Shown here: positions 1 to 5,363 of the stretch, in pieces
Layout of the letters: each line of letters begins with the position of its first letter
Numbering within the stretch: position 1 is the first letter of the stretch
NCBI GenBank assembly: GCA_020446285.1
Contig: JAGREZ010000135.1
Location: forward strand, 1-6,388
Direction: 5' to 3'
DNA: 6,388 nucleotides
DNA from: Geminicoccaceae bacterium
GTDB taxonomy: Bacteria; Pseudomonadota; Alphaproteobacteria; Geminicoccales; Geminicoccaceae
Position numbers and translations under genes: made by a program
The notes under the pieces: model-generated
Told to the model about the DNA's origin: nothing
Seen by the model: only the letters and a program-made list of their open reading frames with translations
Database searches by the model: none

Positions 1-1430
1 AGGCCTTCGAGGCGGGCGTCCCAGACGCCGCGTTTGGCCAGTTCGAACAGGAAGACATTGACGCTGTCTTCGGCCAGCAGCGTCTGCGCCTCGCCGAGAA
101 TGCGGTTCTGCTCTGTCGGGTCGGTGGCTTGGGTGAGTTCGTCCATGAGCGCGTTGAACGCGTCGCTGTGATAGCCCCAGTAATAATTGTCCCGCGAGTA
201 ATTGCCGATATCCATGGGCTCGGTGTGGCTGACGATGGTTAGGTCATAATCCTTGCCGCCATAGACCTGCTCCAGCCACTGCGCCCATTCGATGGGGATC
301 AGCTCGGCCGTGATGCCGGCCTCGGCGAGCTGTGCCTGGATGATTTCGCCGCCACGGCGGGCATAGGGCGGGGGCGGCAGGCTGATGGTGAGCGAAAGAT
401 CGCTCGCTCCGGCTTCGGCAAGCAGTTCCTTCGCCTTTTCGACATCATGCGGGTAGCGGCCGGTGAGGTCGACATAGGCCGGGTGATGCGGAGCGAAATG
501 GCTGCCGATGGGCGTGCCGTAGCCATATTCCGAACCGTCGATGATCTCCTGCCGGTCGATGGCGTGGGCGAGCGCGCGGCGCACGCGGATATCGTCGAAG
601 GGCGGGCGGGCATTGTTGATGGCGAGGATCGTTTCACCCTCGGTCGAGCCGATCTCGACATGAAAGCGCGGATCCGCCTCGAACTGTGGAATGCTCTCGG
701 GCGAGGGGAAATTGGCGAAGGCATCGACATCGCCGGCCATCATCGCCGCCACGGCGGCCGCCGGATCGGGAATGATCTTGAAGGTGGCTGTCTCGAGCGC
801 CACCTCGTCACCCCAGTAATCCCCGTTGCGCTGCAGGCGGATCATGTCGCCCTTGCGCCACTGGTCGAAACGGAAGGGGCCCGTGCCCACCGGGTTCGAC
901 TTGTTGGTATCGGCGCTGGCCGGATCGACGATGACCGCATCGCCCCAGCCCATGTTGAAAAGGAAGCTGCCGGTGGGGCGCTTGAGGGTGATCGTGAGCG
1001 AACCGTCATCGTTGGCGGTGACCGTCTCGATGGGCTCGAACAGCGATTTCTGCGCGTTCACGCTGTCATCCGCCATCGCCCGTTCGAGCGAGAAGACGAC
1101 ATCGGAGGCATCGAACGCCGCTCCGTCATGGAAGGTGACCCCCTCGGCGAGGGTGAAATCGTAGGTGAGGCCATCTTCGGAGATCGTCCATTCCCGTGCC
1201 AGCGCCGGCTGCACGACGCCGTTCCCGTCGATCCGCGTCAGACCCTCGAAGAGATTGGCATAGACCACCTCGTCGATGGCGGCGGCGGCCCCGGCGGTCG
1301 GGTCGAGATGCGGCGGCTCCAGCACCATGCCCATGGTCAGCGTGTCCGGCGGGCCGGCCAGCACCACTGCCGGGACGAACAGCGTCGAAACGGTGGCCAT
1401 GGCGGCCAGTCGGTTGGCGGTGCGAGGCAT
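1..1430 (-). CDS. ABC transporter substrate-binding protein, family 5 (peptide/DppA-OppA type), 3' end outside window
   Basis: This is a periplasmic solute-binding protein that delivers a peptide, or a related ligand such as an opine or sugar, to an ABC importer. Reading the minus strand from the ATG at 1430 gives 476 open codons to the window edge. Family members have roughly 500-540 residues, so only the extreme C-terminus is missing. Residues 1-25 form a Sec signal peptide with a likely cleavage after VLA. Family 5 landmarks follow in order: PPHLDP near the mature N-terminus, a signature stretch at about 78-117 (AREW, then DGLTYDF, FHDG and ASDVVFSLER), NPVGTGPF at 179-186, and PPFDDIRVRRAL near 270-285. 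The Shine-Dalgarno GGAGGAGAAGG (1447-1437) lies 6 nt before the start, which decides against the ATG at 1449 in another frame. The ligand cannot be read from sequence. Permease and ATPase genes would be expected further left. Confidence 0.93.
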   Translation of the reverse strand, partial: MPRTANRLAAMATVSTLFVPAVVLAGPPDTLTMGMVLEPPHLDPTAGAAAAIDEVVYANLFEGLTRIDGNGVVQPALAREWTISEDGLTYDFTLAEGVTFHDGAAFDASDVVFSLERAMADDSVNAQKSLFEPIETVTANDDGSLTITLKRPTGSFLFNMGWGDAVIVDPASADTNKSNPVGTGPFRFDQWRKGDMIRLQRNGDYWGDEVALETATFKIIPDPAAAVAAMMAGDVDAFANFPSPESIPQFEADPRFHVEIGSTEGETILAINNARPPFDDIRVRRALAHAIDRQEIIDGSEYGYGTPIGSHFAPHHPAYVDLTGRYPHDVEKAKELLAEAGASDLSLTISLPPPPYARRGGEIIQAQLAEAGITAELIPIEWAQWLEQVYGGKDYDLTIVSHTEPMDIGNYSRDNYYWGYHSDAFNALMDELTQATDPTEQNRILGEAQTLLAEDSVNVFLFELAKRGVWDARLEG

Positions 1431-1618
1431 GGGTGTCCTTCTCCTCCATCGGGTGCGAGGCAGATTCAGCACATCGAAGAAATCTTTGCCAGCATTGCCG
1501 TCAGCCATACCCTCTTTCACGCTCAACCGGAAGAATATGGGGTGCTGAACGATGCGACGGGCTTTCCGAGCCTGTGCCTTTCTTCCGGCAGGTGCCGGTG
1601 CGGAACTCGCCCGCCCTC
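1431..1618 (-). other. Intergenic gap between the MocR-type regulator and the binding-protein gene, with a short hairpin
   Basis: This 188-bp gap separates two genes read in the same direction. At 1585-1598 there is a perfect CCGGCA-gg-TGCCGG palindrome, 20 nt past the regulator's stop codon. It is followed on the minus strand by AAGAAA rather than a T-run, so it is at best a weak or Rho-assisted terminator. I see no convincing -35/-10 pair for the downstream gene. The gap is long enough for the binding protein to have its own promoter, but readthrough from the regulator is equally possible. Confidence 0.35.
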
Positions 1619-3001
1619 TCAGATGGCCGCATCTCCCGATGGCAGGGTGAGGGCGCGGTCGATGCGGGTGATCGCTTTGACGAGCGCATCATCGTTGATC
1701 GAGCCGCCGATGGAGATGCGGACGGCGGCCGGACGTTCGGGCGTGGTCGAGAATTCCCTCGAGGCCGCAATGCGAATGCCTTCGCCGGCAAGGCCGAGAC
1801 AGAGCTCGTCCGCGTCGAGTCCGGGCGGCATCTCGAGCCAGACATGGAGGGCTTCGGGGCCGCTCATGATGCGTCCGTGAGGCAGGGCCGAACGCACGAG
1901 CTGCTGGCGACGGGCGATGGCGTCCCGCTGAAACCGTTCCGCACGCCCGAGCAATCCCGAGGACTGGGCGAAGGACAGGAGCTCGACCGCGAGTGCCGGC
2001 GCACCCAGCGCCAGATCGGCGTATCGCTGGCTGATCACCGGAACCAGCCGTGCCGGAGCCGCGATCGCCCCGAGACGCTGGCCCGGCGCCAGGAATTTCG
2101 AAAGGCTGGTGATGTATATGGTGCGCTCCGGCGCAAGTTCGGCGACGGGGGCGGGTTTTCGTTCGACGAGGGGGCCGTAGACATCGTCCTCGATCATGAG
2201 CAGATCGTGTTTTTCCGCTATTCGGGAAATGCTTCGCCGGCGCTCCTCATCCATCAATGCGGTCGTCGGGTTGTTCATGTTCGGCGAGAAGATCACCACC
2301 CGCCCGCGTCCCTGACTGCAGGCGGCATCGAGAGCCTCCGGCACCAGCCCCCGTCCGTCGATCGCAACTCCTTCGGGTCGCAGGCCGAATGTGCGTGCAA
2401 GTGACATGAAACGCGGATAGGCGAGGCTTTCGAGGAGCAGCCCGTCGCCGGGGCGGGTCAGGGCGGCGACGGCGGCGGCGAGCCCGCCCTGTGCGCCGCC
2501 GGTCATGACGATCTGTTCGGCCGGCCGATCGACTCCCAGATGGGCGAGCCATTGCCCGGCATGGCGGCGGGCGGCAAGCCATCCCGCTGCCGGCGGATAG
2601 TTCGCAAGCAGGCGATCGATACCCTGCGAATTGAGAAGGTCGATCATGAGCGTTCGCAGTTCCTCGCCGGCGGCTGTCGGTACGGGATTGTTGGCGCTCA
2701 GGTCGATGGTCGCCGGTTCGTGCTCGTTCAGGAAGATGCCGAGCCTGGATTCCGTTGCTGCCGGGTCCAGCACGAATGTCCCGCGGCCGATCTCGCCGCG
2801 CACGAGCCCCCGTTGCACGAGAAGCTCGTAGGCGCGGCCGACGGTGCCGATGGTGACATCGAGATCGTAGGAGAGATTGCGCTGCGGCGGCAGGCGCGAG
2901 CCGACCGGCATGCGTCCGTCGCGGATCCGTTCCTCGATGGCCGCCGCGAGTGCGCGGTATCGCGGCTTGCCGTCGTCAGGAAGCGACAGCTGGTCGAGCA
3001 T
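1619..3001 (-). CDS. MocR-family transcriptional regulator (GntR winged helix fused to PLP aminotransferase-like domain)
   Basis: This is a 460-residue DNA-binding regulator of the MocR/PdxR/GabR type. A GntR-like winged helix-turn-helix spans about residues 13-80 (SRLPPQRNLS, then TVGRAYELL and GRGTFVL). It is joined by a linker to a fold-type I aminotransferase-like domain. The expected PLP-site residues are present: the NNPT segment at 243-246, Asp272 with Tyr275 (EDDVYG), the Schiff-base lysine Lys302 in SLSK, and a C-terminal arginine at 428 (VRISIGG). PLP binding, with an amine or amino-acid ligand, is therefore likely. An ATG at 3025 would add 8 residues but has no ribosome site. The ATG at 3001 has GGAGG 9 nt upstream, so I chose it. 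The gene is divergent from the DUF1127-PhzF cluster. MocR proteins commonly regulate a divergent neighbour and themselves, so this cluster is the first candidate target. The peptide-binding-protein gene lies downstream on the same strand. Confidence 0.93.
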   Translation of the reverse strand: MLDQLSLPDDGKPRYRALAAAIEERIRDGRMPVGSRLPPQRNLSYDLDVTIGTVGRAYELLVQRGLVRGEIGRGTFVLDPAATESRLGIFLNEHEPATIDLSANNPVPTAAGEELRTLMIDLLNSQGIDRLLANYPPAAGWLAARRHAGQWLAHLGVDRPAEQIVMTGGAQGGLAAAVAALTRPGDGLLLESLAYPRFMSLARTFGLRPEGVAIDGRGLVPEALDAACSQGRGRVVIFSPNMNNPTTALMDEERRRSISRIAEKHDLLMIEDDVYGPLVERKPAPVAELAPERTIYITSLSKFLAPGQRLGAIAAPARLVPVISQRYADLALGAPALAVELLSFAQSSGLLGRAERFQRDAIARRQQLVRSALPHGRIMSGPEALHVWLEMPPGLDADELCLGLAGEGIRIAASREFSTTPERPAAVRISIGGSINDDALVKAITRIDRALTLPSGDAAI

Positions 3002-3038
3002 GATTCGGTGCCTCCAAATTGCCATGGTGACAATGCTT

Positions 3039-3079
3039 CGATTGACTCAATATTCCCGGTCCGGTTTCTGTGTCAATCG
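3039..3079. promoter_or_regulatory. Divergent promoter/operator region with perfect 8-bp inverted repeat
   Basis: The 97-bp spacer between the regulator and the DUF1127 gene contains CGATTGAC (3039-3046) and its exact reverse complement GTCAATCG (3072-3079). Their centres are 33 bp apart, about three helical turns. Between them are an extended palindrome, ATTGACTCAAT (3041-3051), and CCGGTCCGG (3056-3064). On the minus strand TTGACA (3076-3071), 18 nt, then TATTGA (3052-3047) is a plausible promoter for the regulator. On the plus strand TTGACT (3042-3047) could be the -35 of the DUF1127 cluster, but its -10 is poor. Each arm thus overlaps a -35-like element, as expected for an autoregulated divergent operator. 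Binding by the MocR protein is inference. Confidence 0.5.
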
Positions 3080-3098
3080 TCTGCAAGGAGGAATGACG

Positions 3099-3353
3099 AT
3101 GTCTTCACTGCTGGCCGACAGTCGTTTGGCCACGATTGAATCGAAATTGAATCGATCGCAGGGCTTCAACCGCGCGATCGTCCTGCTGCATGTCTGGATC
3201 GCCCGTCAGCAGGGCCGTCGGGCGCTTGCCCGTCTCGATGAGACTCAGCTCGCCGATATCGGCATTTCCGACGGAATTGCGGCCATTGAGGCACGTCGGC
3301 CGTTCTGGCGGGGTGACGACGAACTCGCGCGCGCGATGGGAGGGGAGAGATGA
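3099..3353 (+). CDS. DUF1127 domain-containing small protein
   Basis: This is an 84-residue basic protein ending in a DUF1127 (YjiS-like) domain at about residues 29-71. The visible core is VWIARQQGRRALARLDETQL, then ADIGIS and EARRPFWR, the typical Leu-Asp...Leu-x-Asp-Ile-Gly and Pro-Phe-Trp-Arg pattern. Small DUF1127 proteins are abundant in alphaproteobacteria. A few have been tied to RNA turnover or to phosphate and carbon physiology, but no activity can be assigned to this one. AAGGAGG (3085-3091) sits 7 nt before the ATG at 3099 and only 1 nt before the ATG at 3093, so 3099 is the better start. The stop overlaps the PhzF-like start (ATGA), implying translational coupling. Codons 12-19 (ATT GAA TCG AAA TTG AAT CGA) are AT-rich for this genome and coincide with a repeated DNA motif. 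Confidence 0.88.
   Translation: MSSLLADSRLATIESKLNRSQGFNRAIVLLHVWIARQQGRRALARLDETQLADIGISDGIAAIEARRPFWRGDDELARAMGGER
3133..3155 (+). repeat. Palindrome CGATTGAATCG plus 11-bp-spaced direct repeat ATTGAATCGA
   Basis: Inside the first codons of the DUF1127 gene, CGATTGAATCG (3133-3143) is a perfect palindrome around a central G. ATTGAATCGA occurs twice, at 3135-3144 and 3146-3155, exactly 11 bp or one helical turn apart. The CGATTGA core is the same as in the two arms of the upstream inverted repeat at 3039-3079. I interpret this as a possible downstream operator; the repetition itself is directly visible. Confidence 0.5.
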
Positions 3354-4225
3354 CGACCCTCCGCTATGTGACCTGCGATGTCTTCACGGACCGCCGTTTC
3401 GGCGGAAACCCGCTCGCGGTGGTGCTCGACGCGGATGCGCTCACGACCGGACAGATGCAGGCGATTGCCCGGGAATTCAACTATTCCGAGTGCACCTTCG
3501 TGTGCGCGAGCGAAACCGGCGCCGGGCCGCGTGTGCGCATCTTCACGCCGCGGTCGGAACTGCCGTTCGCCGGTCATCCGACCATCGGCACGGCGTTGAT
3601 GCTTCGCGAAATCGGACGGATCGACGGGCCGCACACCGTGCTCGAGGAGAAAGCCGGTCCGGTGGAGGTCACGTTCGAGGCGTTCGGCGGTGATGCGGTA
3701 CGGGCGGAGTTCCGCGCGCCGCAGGCCGTGAGTGTCGGCGGGAAACTCTCGCGTGCCGATGCCGCGCGGGCGCTCGGCCTGGAAATCGACGCCATCGTTC
3801 AGGACCCCGTCCATGCCGGTGTCGGCCTGTCCTTTCCGTTCGTCGAACTGCGCGATACCGGGGCGCTTGCCGCCGCCTCGATGCAGCCCCTGCCGGCCGG
3901 GCATCCCCTGCGCGACGAGGTCTATGTCTTCACGCGGGTGACCGGCGACGGGGATCTCGACCTGCGCGGCCGCCTGTTTGCGCCCGGCCATGGCATCGAG
4001 GAGGATCCGGCGACCGGCAGCGCCGCCGCGGCACTCGCCGGCCTCATGGCGTCCGAACGATCCGCGGAAGACGGGGAATGGCGCTGGAAGCTCGGGCAGG
4101 GGTTCGAGATGGGCCGTCCGAGCCGGATCGGGTTGCGCGCGACGAAGATCGCCGGTCGCGTTTGCGCCGTTCATGTCAAGGGTGGTGCCGTCCGGGTCAT
4201 GGAAGGCACGATCGGTATCGGCTGA
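3350..4225 (+). CDS. PhzF-family isomerase/epimerase-like protein
   Basis: This 291-residue protein belongs to the PhzF superfamily, which has a diaminopimelate-epimerase-like fold of two similar halves with the active site between them. The N-terminal half begins with YVTCDVFTDRRFGGNPLAVV. It carries Glu47 in NYSECTF, matching the catalytic Glu of PhzF, and His76 in FAGHPTIG. The second half carries Asp219 in EEDPATGSAAA. All key residues are kept and the length is normal, so it is probably an active enzyme. PhzF itself isomerises dihydro-hydroxyanthranilate in phenazine synthesis. No other phenazine genes are present, so the substrate here is unknown and the name should not be read as phenazine production. 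GGGAGGGGAG lies just before the start, within the end of the DUF1127 gene, and the two genes overlap by 4 bp. The DUF6614-like gene follows after 17 nt. Confidence 0.93.
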   Translation: MTTLRYVTCDVFTDRRFGGNPLAVVLDADALTTGQMQAIAREFNYSECTFVCASETGAGPRVRIFTPRSELPFAGHPTIGTALMLREIGRIDGPHTVLEEKAGPVEVTFEAFGGDAVRAEFRAPQAVSVGGKLSRADAARALGLEIDAIVQDPVHAGVGLSFPFVELRDTGALAAASMQPLPAGHPLRDEVYVFTRVTGDGDLDLRGRLFAPGHGIEEDPATGSAAAALAGLMASERSAEDGEWRWKLGQGFEMGRPSRIGLRATKIAGRVCAVHVKGGAVRVMEGTIGIG

Positions 4226-4242
4226 AACGGGGAGGGCTCGCC

Positions 4243-4569
4243 ATGGACATCTATCACATCGGCTGCGACCTCGCGCCCGGAACCGACGGCCGCGAATTCG
4301 CTGCTGCCGTCGAGGCCTGGCTCGGGCATCTGCGCGGTGAGGGGGTGATCGAACGCTACCGCATCACCCGCCGGAAACTCGGTCTTTCCGGGATCGACAT
4401 GGGCGAGTTCCACATCACCATCGAAACCCGCGACCTTGCCCAGCTCGACGCCGCGTTTCGCATCGCCGCGCGAGACGGGGAGCCCGCCCGCAGCCTGCAC
4501 GCCGCCGTCCAGGCGAGAGCGAGGAATACCCGCTTTGCACTGTACCGGGATTTTCCCGATGATGCGTGA
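4243..4569 (+). CDS. Small conserved protein resembling DUF6614
   Basis: This is a 108-residue soluble protein with no signal peptide or membrane segment. It begins MDIYHIGCDL, contains EFAAAVEAWLGHLRGEG, then YRITRRKLGL, then GEFHITIETRDLAQLDAAF, and ends in ALYRDFPDDA. The alternation of strands and amphipathic helices suggests a ferredoxin-like alpha/beta dimeric-barrel fold. I recall this pattern as the DUF6614 family, but I cannot verify the accession. Function is unknown. The start is fixed by GGGGAGGG (4229-4236), 6 nt before the ATG. It lies 17 nt after the PhzF-like stop and is almost certainly co-transcribed with it, so a role in the same pathway (substrate or product handling, or dimer-barrel catalysis) is a reasonable inference. 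The IS200 remnant begins directly at its stop codon, so its natural downstream DNA has been lost or displaced. Confidence 0.82.
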   Translation: MDIYHIGCDLAPGTDGREFAAAVEAWLGHLRGEGVIERYRITRRKLGLSGIDMGEFHITIETRDLAQLDAAFRIAARDGEPARSLHAAVQARARNTRFALYRDFPDDA

Positions 4570-4570
4570 T

Positions 4571-4771
4571 CGATACGAACGTGTGAATATGATCTGCAGC
4601 CACCTTGCCCGAAATGATATGAACCTCGTGCTCCATGCAGGTCTGCCGCAAAAGATCTCGAACCCGCACCGAAACCTGACCGGTCAAAACCCTTTTCCAA
4701 TACTTCGGAACCCAGATCAGGTGAACCTTTAGATCGTACTTGCTGTGGGCATTCGTTCGATAACCACGCAC
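4571..4771 (-). pseudogene. tnpA: Truncated IS200-like transposase (TnpA, Y1/HUH family), N-terminal half only
   Basis: About 67 codons remain of a gene that normally encodes about 130-150 residues. The likely start is the GTG at 4771, with GGAGA 6 nt upstream. The translation runs RGYRTNAHSKYDLK, VHLIWVPKYWKRVLTG, VRVRDLLRQ, then HIISGKVAADHIHTFVS, which is the classic IS200 TnpA N-terminus. The metal-binding HUH pair is His-Ile-His in DHIHTF. The C-terminal helix with the nucleophilic tyrosine is missing. The frame then runs into the antisense of the DUF6614-like gene, where the residues are meaningless. Trp in KYWKR replaces the usual Arg, as expected for a decaying copy. The gene is non-functional by truncation. 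Confidence 0.82.
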
Positions 4772-4780
4772 CGCATTCTC

Positions 4781-4796
4781 CGTCGCTGACGCGACG
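4781..4796 (-). promoter_or_regulatory. Hairpin overlapping the tnpA ribosome-binding site
   Basis: CGTCGC-TGAC-GCGACG is a perfect 6-bp stem with a 4-nt loop. On the minus strand its second arm runs directly into GGAGA, the putative ribosome site of the GTG start at 4771. In Salmonella IS200 a stem-loop in this position hides the ribosome site and keeps transposase synthesis low. The same role is inferred here. Confidence 0.5.
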
Positions 4797-4807
4797 TCGA
4801 AATTACC

Positions 4808-4832
4808 TTCCCTTCGCCTGAAGGCGAGGGAA
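4808..4832 (-). repeat. IS200 left-end imperfect palindrome (bulged hairpin)
   Basis: TTCCCTTCGCC pairs with GGCGAGGGAA around a TGAA loop. The stem has 10 bp with a single unpaired T at 4813 or 4814 (A on the other strand). Subterminal hairpins with one extrahelical base are what IS200/IS605 TnpA recognises at element ends, and in IS200 the left-end hairpin also terminates incoming transcription. No T-run follows on either strand, so terminator activity here is uncertain. No matching right-end hairpin is found near 4570. Confidence 0.65.
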
Positions 4833-4897
4833 TATATGACCCCGAAGGAGACATTTATGGTAGGTAATAAACGGGTCACGAATGAGAGCAACTTCAA

Positions 4898-5173
4898 ATG
4901 GATAGAACAGCTGTCTCCTTCTCGGCGAGGGTTCTCCGCAAGGAGGAATTTCTGCCCCGATATGTCGTCGTGAAGCCGGAATATGTGAGAGGTCGCACTC
5001 TCGCTTTTCCGGCGGATGTGATGCTGAACGATGTGGGACCTTTCCAGCGAAATATCCGCCCCTGGGGCAAGGGCTCAGATGTCTTCTTCTTTAACCTGAC
5101 TGCCCCGCAATGCAGCAAGGCGGGACTCGACACGAACGACGAGTGCGTGGTCACAATAATCCCGAAGGACTGA
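4898..5173 (+). CDS. Small DUF1905-like protein
   Basis: This is a 91-residue soluble protein without signal or membrane segments. It reads as a small beta-barrel domain of the DUF1905 type: FSARVLRKEE and LPRYVVV at the front, FPADVMLNDVGPFQRNI and PWGKGSDVFFFNL in the middle, and KAGLDTNDECVVTIIP at the end. The last part matches the family's 'aG...GD.V.v' strand. The assignment rests on pattern alone and function is unknown; related domains occur beside YdeI/OmpD-like regions. An in-frame TGA at 4883 limits the start to the ATG at 4898 or later. Only a weak GAGAG lies upstream, while a much better AAGGAG (4845-4850) serves an ATG at 4857 in another frame. The IS200 left end sits just upstream and may have replaced the original promoter. 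Confidence 0.7.
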   Translation: MDRTAVSFSARVLRKEEFLPRYVVVKPEYVRGRTLAFPADVMLNDVGPFQRNIRPWGKGSDVFFFNLTAPQCSKAGLDTNDECVVTIIPKD

Positions 5174-5363
5174 TGCGCCGGGCGCCAGCGTCCTGTTCGC
5201 CCCTCGCTTCGTTGCCGTTCCCTGCGGCGAATGGCTGCAATGCAACAATGGGGCTCCCCAGGCATGTCAAGCCTCAATATAAGGCACCCATCCTTTTCGC
5301 AGCGCCGGGCCGTGACGAGCCTGCCTGCGGCATCCGTAAATCCTCACGGGGAGAGCATCTCAA
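5174..5363 (+). promoter_or_regulatory. Intergenic region upstream of the thiolase gene
   Basis: This 190-bp gap probably holds the thiolase promoter. Visible signals are the palindrome TGCAATGCA (5236-5244), a TGGGG-ct-CCCCA inverted repeat (5249-5260) and a TATAAG -10-like hexamer (5278-5283) without a recognisable -35 at standard spacing. TGC-rich palindromic sites have been reported as PhaR targets in PHA-gene promoters of Paracoccus/Rhodobacter relatives, so TGCAATGCA could be such a site. This is a weak inference. GGGGAGAG (5348-5355) is the thiolase ribosome site, 8 nt before the ATG. Confidence 0.35.

Larger units (their letters stand above)
4570..4850 (-). mobile_element. IS200-type (IS200/IS605 family) insertion sequence remnant
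   Basis: A minus-strand relic holds, in order of transcription, a bulged left-end hairpin (4832-4808), a second hairpin next to the transposase ribosome site (4796-4781), and the first half of a Y1 transposase (4771-4571). Everything after the HUH-motif region is gone, including the catalytic tyrosine and the right-end hairpin, so the element cannot move by itself. The lower boundary at about 4570 is where transposase similarity stops. The outer limit on the left-end side, about 4835-4860, is a guess because this family makes no target duplications. Base composition is visibly less GC-rich than the flanking genes. Confidence 0.75.

Noticed and set aside
1585..1598. Hairpin as a Rho-independent terminator of the regulator gene
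   Set aside because: The stem is short and no T-run follows on either strand, so it is only noted as a possible weak terminator.
447..1880. Long plus-strand open frame of 477 codons
   Set aside because: It is antisense to the binding-protein gene, whose minus-strand translation has a signal peptide, family motifs and a ribosome site. The plus frame is rich in Arg/Gly/His and also crosses the intergenic gap, as expected of a shadow in GC-rich DNA.
1196..2404. Plus-strand open frame of 402 codons
   Set aside because: It runs antisense through parts of two well-supported minus-strand genes and has no recognisable domain.
2999..3025. Longer start for the MocR-type regulator at the ATG at 3025
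   Set aside because: No Shine-Dalgarno lies upstream of 3025, while GGAGG is placed 9 nt before the ATG at 3001. The eight extra residues precede the normal N-terminus of the family.
3245..4174. Minus-strand open frame of 309 codons
   Set aside because: It is antisense to the PhzF-like gene, which keeps all catalytic residues; the composition is typical of a shadow.
3350..4225. Phenazine biosynthesis locus
   Set aside because: Only a PhzF-superfamily protein is present. None of the other phenazine genes is nearby, and most family members act outside phenazine synthesis.
4436..4732. Plus-strand 98-codon open frame spanning the DUF6614-like end and the IS remnant
   Set aside because: It is out of frame with the DUF6614-like gene and antisense to the transposase remnant, so it is a chance frame across the junction.
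5019..5031. The 13-mer ATGCTGAACGATG resembling a stretch at about 1542-1554
   Set aside because: Only a dozen bases are shared, one copy is coding and the other intergenic, and there is no flanking similarity; chance is the simplest explanation.
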